The notes: a model not told the origin generated them from the letters alone. Counted from the first letter of the stretch, positions 24,241-33,061 are shown. The stretch: DNA of 47,234 nt from Desemzia sp045528445 (GCF_045528445.1 NZ_JBGQQU010000028.1:1-47234), one strand, 5' to 3'. Program-made: numbers and translations.

Positions 24241-25126
24241 ATTTCGCACGGGATTGTGTTAGTTGAATCATCGTATTATTGAACTCTTTTTGGAAATAAG
24301 TGACATTGCTTTCCTTATTGACGATCAAGCTGATGTAAAATTTTGGTGCATCTTCAATAGGGATTTTGACGAGATCGTAGTGGTCTTTTACCAAGATGTC
24401 AATCATGAAGGCAACCATGTTGGTAGAAGAAGCGATCGACAAGGCCGTTTGAATTTCTTTGGTAAAAAGGGTTTTTGGTTGTTTGATCAGATGAGTTTTA
24501 GCCCATTGTTCAAATACACGTTGATGAGTGTAACCTTGCGCCAAGGAAATAAAGACTTCTTGCTGGACATCTTCCACACGGACGAACTCTCTTGCAGCTA
24601 AAGGGTTATCAGGAGATGCCCAAAGAGCCAAATCTTGTGTCACTAAAGGAATCTGTATCAGGTTTTTGTCCTTGAATACAGACTGATCACTTCCAATGAT
24701 CGCCAAAGGAACTTGTCCACTGCTCACTAGGTCAAGCATGACATCTGAACTTTCTTCTTCAATCAGCTTTAAAGAATTGGTGAATTTGCCTAAATGAGGC
24801 ATCAGTTTGGACATAAAGTGGCCGCCGATCGTGGGCAGGAAACCGAAGTAGACAACTTGATTCTTTAAATCATGGATTTCTTCTTTAGCTGTATCAATAG
24901 TATTTAAAATTTGCTGGGAGTGTTTGAGCAGTATTTCACCAGTCTCGGTCAAATGCAAGTTCTTGTGAAGTCTTTTCCTATCAATCAGAGTAGTATCCAG
25001 CTCTTTTTCGAGACGTTTCAAAGACATGGAAATAGACGGTTGAGAGATATAGAAATGTTCGGCGGTAGCAGTGAAATTTAGTGTTTTTGCTAAATGGTTA
25101 AAATAGACTAAATCTTGTAAATTCAT
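24239..25126 (-). CDS. LysR-family regulator (CidR-like)
   Basis: This 295-aa LysR regulator has an N-terminal HTH (MNLQDLVYFNHLAKTLNFTATAEHF, then SQPSISMSLKRLEKEL) and a periplasmic-binding-like effector domain (about 90-290). ATG 25126 follows AAGGAG with correct spacing, although the frame stays open further upstream. It is divergent from cidA-cidB-like genes. In several Firmicutes a LysR protein beside cidAB or ywbHG (CidR, YwbI) activates them in response to acetate or overflow metabolism. The intergenic region 25127-25250 has TGTTTAT repeats that could be its site. Confidence 0.9.
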   Translation of the reverse strand: MNLQDLVYFNHLAKTLNFTATAEHFYISQPSISMSLKRLEKELDTTLIDRKRLHKNLHLTETGEILLKHSQQILNTIDTAKEEIHDLKNQVVYFGFLPTIGGHFMSKLMPHLGKFTNSLKLIEEESSDVMLDLVSSGQVPLAIIGSDQSVFKDKNLIQIPLVTQDLALWASPDNPLAAREFVRVEDVQQEVFISLAQGYTHQRVFEQWAKTHLIKQPKTLFTKEIQTALSIASSTNMVAFMIDILVKDHYDLVKIPIEDAPKFYISLIVNKESNVTYFQKEFNNTMIQLTQSRAK

Positions 25127-25251
25127 ATAAGGCTCCTTCGAAAGATTGTGAAAACACAAACATAAACAAAAGATATGATAGTGTTTATTTTCATAAATAA
25201 TGTTTATAGTACCATAAAAAAACAGTATTTTCGAACTAAATGATAGCATGA

Positions 25252-25278
25252 TATACTATACATCTTGAAGCGTTTACA
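25252..25278 (+). promoter_or_regulatory. Extended -10 promoter and cre-like site before cidA
   Basis: TGATATACT (25249-25257) is an extended -10. A loose -35 (TTTCGA, 25229-25234) lies 17 bp upstream. On the minus strand TGTAAACGCTTCAA (25265-25278) resembles a cre site with one deviation, and sits just after the start point, where CcpA would block elongation. Confidence 0.55.
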
Positions 25279-25303
25279 AAACGCTGGTGGAAGGTGTGGT
25301 CTT

Positions 25304-25696
25304 TTGAAAATAATCAAACAGCTCTTTTGGATTTTTTTATTCTCTTTTATAGGGGAAATTATTTCCGCTTTGATCGCTTCATTTATAGCAATACCCGGTA
25401 GCGTTATCGGGATGATCTTGCTGTTCTTAGCGCTGCAATTTAACTGGGTTCGCGTTGAGCAAGTAGATGAGGTCGGTACATGGCTGACAGATAATATGGG
25501 GATTTTCTTCGTCCCAGCAGGTGTGGGGCTGATGTCAAACTTTGGTGTCTTAGCAAATACTTGGTGGCAACTACTGATCATTATGGCAGTAACGACTATT
25601 TTGATGATGGGATTTGTTGGCAAAATAGTACAAAGTGTCAAAGGTATAGTGAAGAAAAATAAATTAGTTGAGAAAGGAGAAGGTTCGCATGCTTGA
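25304..25696 (+). CDS. CidA/LrgA-family holin-like membrane protein
   Basis: This 130-aa LrgA/CidA family protein has four hydrophobic segments and the conserved core IPGSVIGMILLFLAL (about 29-43), then FFVPAGVGLM near 68. TTG 25304 is preferred because GGAAGGTG lies about 7 nt upstream; an in-frame TTG at 25265 would sit inside the cre-like site. Family members form oligomers with a CidB/LrgB partner, described as holin/antiholin modulators of autolysis and, for LrgAB and PftAB, as pyruvate transporters. The 3' end overlaps cidB by 8 nt. The lactate oxidase gene downstream makes the pyruvate role attractive. Confidence 0.9.
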   Translation: MKIIKQLFWIFLFSFIGEIISALIASFIAIPGSVIGMILLFLALQFNWVRVEQVDEVGTWLTDNMGIFFVPAGVGLMSNFGVLANTWWQLLIIMAVTTILMMGFVGKIVQSVKGIVKKNKLVEKGEGSHA

Positions 25697-26396
25697 GAGT
25701 ATTTTAAATAATCCAATGTTGTGGATCACAATAACTATTGGCCTATATCTAATAGCTGGGAAATTAAAAGCCAAATGGCCTAAGAATCCTTTGTTTACTC
25801 CGTTGGTATTTGCGATCATTGTCATTATTTTATTCTTGCTCGCAACAGATATCCCGTTAGAGACTTATAATACAGGCGGACGCTTCTTCAGTTTATTTGT
25901 AACTCCAGCTACAGTGGCTTTGTCTATTAAGCTGAAAAAGAATCTTGTATACTTAAAGAAATATTATGCAGCAATTTTATCGGGAATCGTTTCCGGAGTG
26001 ATTTTCCATACGGTTATGATTTATTCTTTTGCATTGTTGTTCAAATTTGATCGGAATATGGTGGCAACTTTGCTGCCTAAATCGATTACTACAGCAATCG
26101 CAGTCGGTGTTTCTGACTCCTTAGGCGGTATTGTTTCTTTAACGGTTGCGGTAGTTGTGTTCACCGGAGTTATTGGAGCGGTCGTTGGTCAAACGGTCTT
26201 CAAGATCTTCAAAATTGACGATCCAGTGGCGCAAGGGGTGGCTCTTGGAAGTTCTTCTCACGCTATGGGAACAACAAAAGCGATCGAGTTAGGTGATGTT
26301 CAAGGCGCAATGTCAGGTTTATCGATTGTGGTTACCGGAATCATAGTGGTTATTCTAGCTCCGCTAACAGTACCGATCACAAATTTATTATTTTAA
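25689..26396 (+). CDS. CidB/LrgB-family membrane protein
   Basis: The 235-aa partner of the CidA-like protein has about seven hydrophobic segments and the family blocks LPKSITTAIAVGVSDSLGG (about 136-154) and ALGSSSHAMGTTKA (about 187-200). GAGAAGG lies 7 nt before ATG 25689. Translational coupling with the preceding gene (8-nt overlap) fits a 1:1 complex. In B. subtilis PftAB and S. mutans LrgAB the pair moves pyruvate across the membrane. Confidence 0.92.
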   Translation: MLESILNNPMLWITITIGLYLIAGKLKAKWPKNPLFTPLVFAIIVIILFLLATDIPLETYNTGGRFFSLFVTPATVALSIKLKKNLVYLKKYYAAILSGIVSGVIFHTVMIYSFALLFKFDRNMVATLLPKSITTAIAVGVSDSLGGIVSLTVAVVVFTGVIGAVVGQTVFKIFKIDDPVAQGVALGSSSHAMGTTKAIELGDVQGAMSGLSIVVTGIIVVILAPLTVPITNLLF

Positions 26397-26452
26397 TTTA
26401 ATTTAGGTTATACTCTTAAAAAATAATACTTTAAAAGGATGGTTGAAAAATT

Positions 26453-27571
26453 ATGGCAGATGAACAAATTATTAAATATGATGCACCAACAGTAGAACAA
26501 GAAATTGAGGTCGTAAGCACTTATAGACTTGAAGATGAAGCTCGTGCAGTAGTTCCTAAAGGTGGATTTGATTACATCTCAGGTGCTTCTGGAGAAGAAT
26601 ACACATTGAAACAAAACAACGAAGCATGGAAACGCAAAGGGATTTTGCCTCGCGTATTAGCAGATGTAGAAAATCCAGATACATCAACATCTATTTTGGG
26701 CCATGACATCAAAGTACCATTCATTATGGCTCCAATTGCAGCTCATGGATTAGCTCATGCTACAAAAGAAGCTGGAACAGCTAGAGGGATATCTGAATTT
26801 GGCGGAACGATCATGTCGATCAGTGCTTATTCTGGAGCTACATTTGAAGAAATCGAAAAAGGATTGAATGGCAACCCGCGTTGGTTCCAAATCTATATGA
26901 GTAAAGATGAAGATATGAATAAAAATATCTTAGACGAAGCAAAAGCTGATGGTGCTACAGCGATCATCTTAACTGCTGACGCAACTTTAAGCGGTAACCG
27001 CGAAAAAGATATGCTGAACAAATTTGTTTATCCATTTGGCATGCCGATCGTATCACGCTACTTGACTGGATCAGGTAAAAACATGTCTCTAAACAATATT
27101 TATGCTCAATCAAAACAAAAAATCTGTCCAGAAGATGTTAAATTTATCTCTGAATATTCAGGATTGCCAGTGTTTGTTAAAGGAATCCAAACTCCTGAAG
27201 ATGCTGCCTTGGCTATTGGTGCTGGAGCAGCAGGCGTCTGGGTTTCTAACCATGGTGGCCGTCAATTAGATGAAGCACCAGGTTCATTTGATACATTGGC
27301 TGAGATCTCTAAAGCAGTTGCTGGTCGTGTGCCGATCGTATTTGATAGTGGTGTTCGTCGTGGAGAACACATCTTCAAAGCTCTAGCCAGTGGTGCGGAT
27401 ATCGTTGCTGTAGGTCGTCCAGTATTATATGGACTAGCTCTAGGCGGTTGGAAAGGTGTTAAATCTGTGTTAGACTACTTTGAAAAAGACTTACAACGTG
27501 TGATGCAATTAGCAGGAACGCAAACGATCGAAGACGTGAAGAATGCTCGTTTGTTTGATATGAAATACTAA
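26453..27571 (+). CDS. lox: L-lactate oxidase (FMN-dependent alpha-hydroxyacid oxidase)
   Basis: The 372-aa flavoenzyme is close along its whole length to Aerococcus viridans lactate oxidase (about 374 aa). It has the Tyr in FDYISGASGEE, the APIAAHG segment typical of lactate oxidases, FQIYMSKD, the catalytic His267 in SNHGGRQLDE, and the FMN-phosphate loops DSGVRRGEH and ALASGADIVAVGRP. It converts L-lactate and O2 to pyruvate and H2O2 in the cytoplasm. AAAGGATGG lies before the ATG, and TATACT (26409-26414) may be a promoter of its own. The gene has cleaner codon usage than its neighbours, suggesting high expression. It follows cidAB by 56 bp. Confidence 0.93.
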   Translation: MADEQIIKYDAPTVEQEIEVVSTYRLEDEARAVVPKGGFDYISGASGEEYTLKQNNEAWKRKGILPRVLADVENPDTSTSILGHDIKVPFIMAPIAAHGLAHATKEAGTARGISEFGGTIMSISAYSGATFEEIEKGLNGNPRWFQIYMSKDEDMNKNILDEAKADGATAIILTADATLSGNREKDMLNKFVYPFGMPIVSRYLTGSGKNMSLNNIYAQSKQKICPEDVKFISEYSGLPVFVKGIQTPEDAALAIGAGAAGVWVSNHGGRQLDEAPGSFDTLAEISKAVAGRVPIVFDSGVRRGEHIFKALASGADIVAVGRPVLYGLALGGWKGVKSVLDYFEKDLQRVMQLAGTQTIEDVKNARLFDMKY

Positions 27572-27586
27572 TTTAGAATGAATTTG

Positions 27587-27628
27587 AAACAGCGCAAGCG
27601 CCCCTTATTAGGTGCTTGCGCTGTTTTT
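27587..27628 (+). terminator. Strong Rho-independent terminator after lox
   Basis: AAACAGCGCAAGCGCC pairs with GGTGCTTGCGCTGTTT (one wobble) over an 8-nt loop, then TTT. Confidence 0.92.
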
Positions 27629-27649
27629 GATAGATTAATTTCCGCGTAG

Positions 27650-28424
27650 GCGAAAAGATTCTTTAATGAAAGGCTGCAGAGTATTGCTAGCTTATAATTG
27701 GGACTGTTTTTCTTAGTAAATTGTAAGATATAGACGTTCTGCTTCACAATTTGGCAGAAGAAAGCGAGGTGATTATTAGGTAGAGAGGTTCTATCTAACG
27801 ATTGGTAGGATTGAAGGGCGTATATCAGTAAATAGAGAGCCGTTACCTAATGATTCTAGAGAAAAATACGTTTGTTTTATGAACTAGATGTCTCATACTT
27901 CATAATTGCAGCTGAATCAGATCGAGAAGTGTGAAGTAGGTCGTCAAGTAATGAAGAACTTTTCATTAGGAGAGTTTTCGCTCAAGCGAAAAGCTGCTTT
28001 GTGGAAGTGATTGACCGGATAGCTCATAATTAGGAACTTTATTAAAGACGAATGGTGAGCTATAGACGCTCTACTTCCTGATTTGCGAGAAATAAGTGGG
28101 TCAATGATTAGGTAGAGGGGTGCTACTTCATAATTAGCAAGATAAAAAGTTGTTAATCATAATCTAGAGGAGCGCTACCGAAGCATTTCATAGAAAAACA
28201 CGAGTCTTTTATGAGGTAGAGGAGTTATAGCTCACAAATGACAAGAAAAAATGGCTTGAATGATTAGGTAGCGTTGGTCTATCTAATCATTCAAGCTGAA
28301 AATTAGTCTAGATTAGTAGATAGCAGCAGTTTACCTAACAATTACAGCTAAACTAGATTGAGAAGTGTGAAATAGCTTGTCAGATAAGCAAAAATTTTTA
28401 GCGATTAAAAAATACTCCTTAAAA
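27650..28424. repeat. 52-bp phased hairpin arrays, two modules (array 2)
   Basis: Two related modules lie head to tail, about 332-336 bp apart. Each starts with GCGAAAAG (27650 and 27986), then a TAGCTNATAATT block (27688 and 28020), a TATAGACG unit (anchor 27731 and 28063), a 50-bp step (27781 and 28113), and then 52-bp steps: 27833, 27885, 27937 in the first module and 28165, 28217, 28269, 28321, 28373 in the second. Many units self-pair with unlike stems: TTAGGTAGA/TCTATCTAA (27776-27798), TTATGAA/TTCATAA (27877-27905), and an 18-bp stem with a 7-nt loop at 28254-28296. The last unit runs into the NERD gene leader. There is no long open frame. Confidence 0.85.
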
Positions 28425-28466
28425 ATGCGTATATGGATTTATGAAGTGAAAAAGAGGAGTGATAGG

Positions 28467-29381
28467 ATGATCGTTAAAGAAAGGGAGACCCCTCATCGTC
28501 TATTAGTGATGAGATCTCTGGCAAATCGGATGATTTTATCTCGGGATGACCGCAATAAGTACAGCAATTGGGAAAAAGGCGATGAAGGAGAAATCACCTT
28601 TATTTCATTAACGACGACACGATTAACACGCGACTGTTTAATTTTGAATGACCTATATTTAGAAGTAAAAGGAAAAAGTTGTCAAATAGACAATTTAGTG
28701 ATTACGGCAAAAGGACTATCTATACACGAAGTGAAAAATTTTGCAGGCGAGTATTATTACCAAAACGACAAAATGTATCATGGACGATATGAAAAAGAGG
28801 TGTACGACCCGACTTACCAAATCCGGAATGCAGAATCTGTCTTGCGTCAATTACTGGATCAGATGGGATATCATTTTGCAATCCAAAAGTATATCGTCTT
28901 TGTAAATCCAAATTTTACCTTATTTGGAGCGCCGAGAAATAGCGGGTTGATCTTACCGAGTATGATAGATGCTCATTTTACAACGTTAAATGAAATAACG
29001 GGTCATTTGAATCCACACCATCATCAATTTGCTGAGGAGATCAAAGAGCTGCACAAAGTAGATTTTTCTTTGCGAAATGTGCCTTATTATGATGACAACC
29101 TTTTGAAAAAAGGGGTGACTTGTGTTCAATGCGGTAAGTTCATAAACCAATTTACTAAAAAAAGAAGTTGTGTGTGTAGTCATTGCGGCAAAGAAGAATT
29201 GGTGTCGCATGCTATCATTCGACTCGCAAAAGAATGTAGGCTGCTGTTTCCTGATCAAAAGATCACTGTTTCTGTTCTTCTCAAATGGTGCGACTTTCAG
29301 TTATCTGCTAGCAGAATCAGGTATGCTTTAAACAAGCATTTAAAAGCTGAAGGTACCGGCAGATGGCGATGTTATAAATAA
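28467..29381 (+). CDS. NERD-domain protein with C-terminal zinc ribbon
   Basis: This 304-aa protein has a nuclease-related (NERD) domain (about 38-160) with GDEGEITF, LILNDLYLEVKGKSCQIDNLVI and the core IHEVKNFAGEYYY. The Asp in QIDNLVI and the E-V-K motif match the endonuclease-like active site. A zinc ribbon (CVQCG...CSHCGK, about 223-245) and a helical tail follow. NERD proteins are thought to process DNA, but few are studied. ATG 28467 is chosen for GAGGAG (28454-28459); the frame is open from 28377. Its leader is the tail of the 52-bp repeat array, so array and gene could be functionally linked. Confidence 0.88.
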   Translation: MIVKERETPHRLLVMRSLANRMILSRDDRNKYSNWEKGDEGEITFISLTTTRLTRDCLILNDLYLEVKGKSCQIDNLVITAKGLSIHEVKNFAGEYYYQNDKMYHGRYEKEVYDPTYQIRNAESVLRQLLDQMGYHFAIQKYIVFVNPNFTLFGAPRNSGLILPSMIDAHFTTLNEITGHLNPHHHQFAEEIKELHKVDFSLRNVPYYDDNLLKKGVTCVQCGKFINQFTKKRSCVCSHCGKEELVSHAIIRLAKECRLLFPDQKITVSVLLKWCDFQLSASRIRYALNKHLKAEGTGRWRCYK

Positions 29382-29446
29382 TAAAAAATCAGTTGATTAT
29401 TCACTGTGAACAGCTAAAATAAAAAGAAACAGAAAGGATGATCGTT

Positions 29447-29626
29447 ATGCCATTTGTACATGTTGAATTAGTTGAAGGACGGACTGCAGAACAAAAAGCG
29501 GGTCTGGTCAAAGATATCACAGAAGCAGTAGTGAAAAATGCTGAAGTGCCAGCGGATCGTGTGCACGTTATTATTGAAGAGATGAAAAAGACCGATTACG
29601 CTGTCGGCGGCAAATTATTAGGATAG
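29447..29626 (+). CDS. 4-oxalocrotonate tautomerase family protein
   Basis: This 59-aa tautomerase begins Met-Pro; the exposed Pro is the catalytic base, which is why ATG 29447 is chosen over the upstream in-frame ATG at 29438. The sequence PFVHVELVEGRTAEQKAGLV and the Arg in VPADRVHVIIEEM match the family. AAAGGA lies 8 nt before the ATG. Physiological substrates of such orphan members are unknown. A terminator follows directly. Confidence 0.92.
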   Translation: MPFVHVELVEGRTAEQKAGLVKDITEAVVKNAEVPADRVHVIIEEMKKTDYAVGGKLLG

Positions 29627-29633
29627 ACAAGCT

Positions 29634-29674
29634 AAAAAGGTGCAGCCCTCAATGTGGAGGCTGCACCTTTTTTT
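29634..29674. terminator. Bidirectional terminator
   Basis: AAAAAGGTGCAGCC pairs perfectly with GGCTGCACCTTTTT, with A and T runs on the two sides, so it serves the tautomerase gene and the convergent permease. Confidence 0.93.
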
Positions 29675-30992
29675 ATACCGTTTTCCTGCGTTTATAAAAG
29701 TAAAAAGGCAATCCGATAATGGTCAAGAAAATTCCTAATGCGGTGTTTGCAGGCTGTGTCAATAAAGTATTCACAACTATGAAACAGCCTCCAATGATAG
29801 CAATCAGAGGAATTACAGGATAAAAAGGGACTTTATAAGGGCGCACAAGTTCTGGTTCTTTTTTGCGCAAGATAAACACAGCGACAAAGACCAGCGTGTA
29901 GAAAATCCAAATCACGAAGACCAGCAAATCCGTCAGCTGGTTGTATTGACCGGTAAAAATCATTACGATAGCGATCAACAAAAGTAAGAGAGCACTGTTG
30001 GCTGGAACCTGCTGGCTGTTTAACTTTTTCAACCGGTTGCTGAAAGGCAATTCATTGTTTAAAGCCATGGCATAAGGAACACGAATCCCCGTCATCGTGT
30101 AGCCGTTGATCGTCCCAAAAACAGAAATTAAAATACCGATTGTCACCAGTTTCCCTCCAGAATTTCCAAACAGCAAATGAGCCACTTCTGCGGCAGGTAT
30201 CGGCGTAGCCCCGAGTGCAGCAGCCGGCATCACTTGCAGATAAGCCAAATTGATCAATACATAAATCCCCATCACGGCTGTTAATCCAGCTACGATAGCT
30301 TTTGGCAAATCTTTTTTAGGGTCTTTCATTTCGCCGGCAATCGTACCAACGTTGATCCACCCGTCATAGGCAAATAATGTCGCGACCAATCCTGTACCTA
30401 ATTTGGAAATCGTGGAGGTAGGAGTCATAAAGTCAGGCAGTAATTGGAACTGAACATCTCCTTGATGCAGCAGACCAAACACAATGATCACAAAAAGCGG
30501 GACCATCTTTGCTACTGTCGCTATGGATTGCAGGCGACCAGCTTTTTGAGTTCCCATCAAATTAGTCAGTATAATGGCACAAGCTGCCGCAATCGCGATA
30601 GGAATCACGTATGACTGTGTCAATCCCAACAAATTGACTGCTTGTGTCGCGAAAATAATTGATAAGGCAGCGATATTGGCTGGAAAATAAACAATTGTCT
30701 GTGCCCATCCTAAGAGGTAACTGATCAAAGGACCATAGGCACGGCGTAAGTAAACTACCATCCCACCTGTTTCCGGAATAGCAGCGGACAATTCTGCTGT
30801 TGTCAGTCCGCCGCAAATAGTGATTAACCCCCCTAAGACCCAAGCTGCCAGACCTAGCCCCGCCGTTTCAGTAGCTAAATAAACAGCTTCCGGTTTGAAA
30901 AACACTCCTGAACCGATGACGGTTCCCATGACAATAGTTAATGCTGTAAAAAAGGATATTTCTTTTTTTAAACCTTTAGTGGTTTCTTTCAT
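29673..30992 (-). CDS. APC-family amino-acid permease, SteT-like
   Basis: This 439-aa transporter has 12 hydrophobic segments. TM1 carries the APC signature GTVIGSGVFFKPEAV (about 23-37), and the loop AYDGWINVGTIAGEMKDPKKDLPKAI (about 216-241) and TMTGIRVPYAMA are typical of L-type exchangers such as B. subtilis SteT (serine/threonine exchanger). GGAGAG lies 6 nt before the ATG. No neighbouring gene points to a particular amino acid. The 298-bp divergent region to the OppA gene holds no other gene. Confidence 0.9.
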   Translation of the reverse strand: MKETTKGLKKEISFFTALTIVMGTVIGSGVFFKPEAVYLATETAGLGLAAWVLGGLITICGGLTTAELSAAIPETGGMVVYLRRAYGPLISYLLGWAQTIVYFPANIAALSIIFATQAVNLLGLTQSYVIPIAIAAACAIILTNLMGTQKAGRLQSIATVAKMVPLFVIIVFGLLHQGDVQFQLLPDFMTPTSTISKLGTGLVATLFAYDGWINVGTIAGEMKDPKKDLPKAIVAGLTAVMGIYVLINLAYLQVMPAAALGATPIPAAEVAHLLFGNSGGKLVTIGILISVFGTINGYTMTGIRVPYAMALNNELPFSNRLKKLNSQQVPANSALLLLLIAIVMIFTGQYNQLTDLLVFVIWIFYTLVFVAVFILRKKEPELVRPYKVPFYPVIPLIAIIGGCFIVVNTLLTQPANTALGIFLTIIGLPFYFYKRRKTV

Positions 30993-31220
30993 AAAGCTCT
31001 CCGCCTTTATCTTGTGGTATCAAAGTTCTAATTCAACTCAGTAATGGCAACGCGTCTATTTAAACTAGCACCCCGTTTTTGCCTTTTCCTATTGTACAGG
31101 AATCTATATAGAGAAGAAAGGGGATGTAAATGCTGATTTCCATAATCCTTAGTTATAGGTTGAACAAAGACGCATCATCCGAATATTCTGAATATTTTAT
31201 CACTTTTTTGCAAATGGACC

Positions 31221-31248
31221 TTACTTTTCCTTTTTTATGTGTTACTAT
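31221..31248 (+). promoter_or_regulatory. Putative promoter of the OppA-like gene
   Basis: An extended -10 TGTTACTAT (31240-31248) with a weak TTACTT (31221-31226) 16 bp upstream. The RBS AAAGGGAG is at 31276-31283. Confidence 0.45.
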
Positions 31249-31290
31249 ATTAGAAATCGTTAAAAAAGATTAGAAAAGGGAGTCAATTAA

Positions 31291-32922
31291 ATGAGAAGTA
31301 AAAAATGGTTAATTACAACACTTGGAGCGGCACTGGTATTATCAGCTTGTGGAGGAGGAAGCGCAGAGTCGACAGAAAGTTCAAGCGGCAGTGAACAAGT
31401 TGCTCAATACACGGCGCCTACTGAAATAGCTACTATGGATGCGAGCTTAATTACAGATATCAACAGCGCCAACTACATTGGGCATGTAGTAGAAGGTTTA
31501 TTGCGAATTGATGAGAATGGGAAACCTGTTCCAGCGATTGCCTCAGAAGAAGGAACCATTTCTGAAGATGGTTTGACTTATACATACAAACTACGTGAAG
31601 ATGCTACGTGGTCAAATGGAGAACCCGTTACGGCTAATGATTTTGTATTTGCGATCCAACGTTTAGTAGATCCGAATACGGGAGCTGCATACAGTTACTT
31701 AGCAGAGACAATAGTGAACGCTCCTGAAATCATGGCTGGAGAAGTGGATCCTAGCGAGTTAGGGGTCACAGCTGTCAGTGATTATGAAGTAACATTTGAA
31801 TTGACTCAGCCGACACCTTATTTCGAGAATTTATTAGCTTTTACACCGTTCTTCCCACAAAATCAAACGTTTGTTGAAGAACAAGGAAGCGAATATGGAA
31901 CTTCCAGTGATACTCTTTTAGCAAATGGACCATTTACCTTGGAGAATTGGGATGGCACTGGTTTAACTTGGGATTTAGTGAAGAATGAAGACTACTATGC
32001 GGCCGATGAAATTCAGTTGGATGAAGTGAATGTTCAAGTTATCAAAGAGACTAGCACAGCTGTGAACTTATTTGAAAGTGGACAGATCGACAATGCTCAA
32101 TTAACCGGTGAAATGGTGAAACAATATGCCGGTAATGAGAATGTGGTCGTTCAAAATAAAGCCCGTACTGCTTACTTGGAATTTAACTGGGCAAATGAAA
32201 ACCTGCAAAATGCAAGCTTAAGAGAAGCTTTGGGAATGGTCATCAATACAGAGGAGTTAGTTAATACGGTATTGGCTGACGGTTCAACAGAGATTACTGG
32301 CTTTTTACCGGTTGATTTTGTAAACAGTCCAATTGATGGAACAGATTTTACAGAAGCAGCAGAAAACCCATTAAACTATGATATTGCAGCAGCACAAGAA
32401 TTATGGAACCAAGCAAAAGAAGAACTAGGTGTGGAGACGATTGAGTTGTCTTTAGTGGCGGATGATGATGAAAAGAACAAAAAAATCAGTCAATATATCC
32501 AAGGACAAGTCGAAAACAATTTGCCGGGAGTTTCGATCGAGATTCGAAACGTACCGAAAAAGAACCGGTTGGCTTTAGCTGATAATGATGAATTTGACTT
32601 GCTGCAAACGGGTTGGGGAGCTGACTTTGCGGATCCAATCAACTTTATGGATCTCATGTACAGTACCTCTGCTTATAATGAAGGAAGTTATGTGAATCCA
32701 GAGTTTGATGCCTTGATTGATGCTGCTAAAACAACGAATGCAAATAATCCTGAAGAGCGTTGGAATGATTTGGTTGAAGCACATAATATTTTAACCAGTG
32801 ATGTGGGAGTTATTCCGTTGTATCAAGAAGCAGAAACACAATTGCGTGATCCTTCATTGAAAGGGATTGTGTTCCAATCTGTTGGAAATGAATTTGATTT
32901 AAGCCGAGCTTATGTAGAATAA
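31291..32922 (+). CDS. Oligopeptide ABC transporter substrate-binding lipoprotein, OppA/DppA family
   Basis: This 543-aa lipoprotein has lipobox LSAC (Cys20), a Ser-rich linker and the SBP family 5 domain (about 45-540). Typical blocks include EGTISEDGLTYTYKLREDATWSNG (about 88-111) and LQTGWGADFADPINFMDLMYS near 431. It binds oligopeptides at the cell surface for an Opp-type importer. No permease or ATPase genes accompany it, so it is an orphan receptor sharing a transporter encoded elsewhere. It is a one-gene unit closed by a strong terminator. Confidence 0.93.
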   Translation: MRSKKWLITTLGAALVLSACGGGSAESTESSSGSEQVAQYTAPTEIATMDASLITDINSANYIGHVVEGLLRIDENGKPVPAIASEEGTISEDGLTYTYKLREDATWSNGEPVTANDFVFAIQRLVDPNTGAAYSYLAETIVNAPEIMAGEVDPSELGVTAVSDYEVTFELTQPTPYFENLLAFTPFFPQNQTFVEEQGSEYGTSSDTLLANGPFTLENWDGTGLTWDLVKNEDYYAADEIQLDEVNVQVIKETSTAVNLFESGQIDNAQLTGEMVKQYAGNENVVVQNKARTAYLEFNWANENLQNASLREALGMVINTEELVNTVLADGSTEITGFLPVDFVNSPIDGTDFTEAAENPLNYDIAAAQELWNQAKEELGVETIELSLVADDDEKNKKISQYIQGQVENNLPGVSIEIRNVPKKNRLALADNDEFDLLQTGWGADFADPINFMDLMYSTSAYNEGSYVNPEFDALIDAAKTTNANNPEERWNDLVEAHNILTSDVGVIPLYQEAETQLRDPSLKGIVFQSVGNEFDLSRAYVE

Positions 32923-32931
32923 GGAGTGACT

Positions 32932-32977
32932 AAAGAGTTATTGACGAGGTTCCGAATCTCATCAATAACTCTTTTTT
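32932..32977 (+). terminator. Rho-independent terminator after OppA-like gene
   Basis: AAAGAGTTATTGACGAG pairs with CTCATCAATAACTCTTT (one A-C mismatch), then TTT. Confidence 0.92.
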
Positions 32978-33061
32978 GTGCTTGAACCAAAATAGTTGAA
33001 TCAACTCTTTTATTACTGGTACTCTACAAATAGAAACAGCATTCATGAAGGAGGAATTTTA

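Noticed and set aside
25127..25249. N-terminal extension of the LysR protein
   Set aside because: ATG 25126 has an ideal AAGGAG and gives the standard LysR start; the extension reads through the divergent promoter region.
27650..28424. Repetitive surface-protein gene
   Set aside because: All frames are broken by stops and the 52-bp period is not divisible by three.
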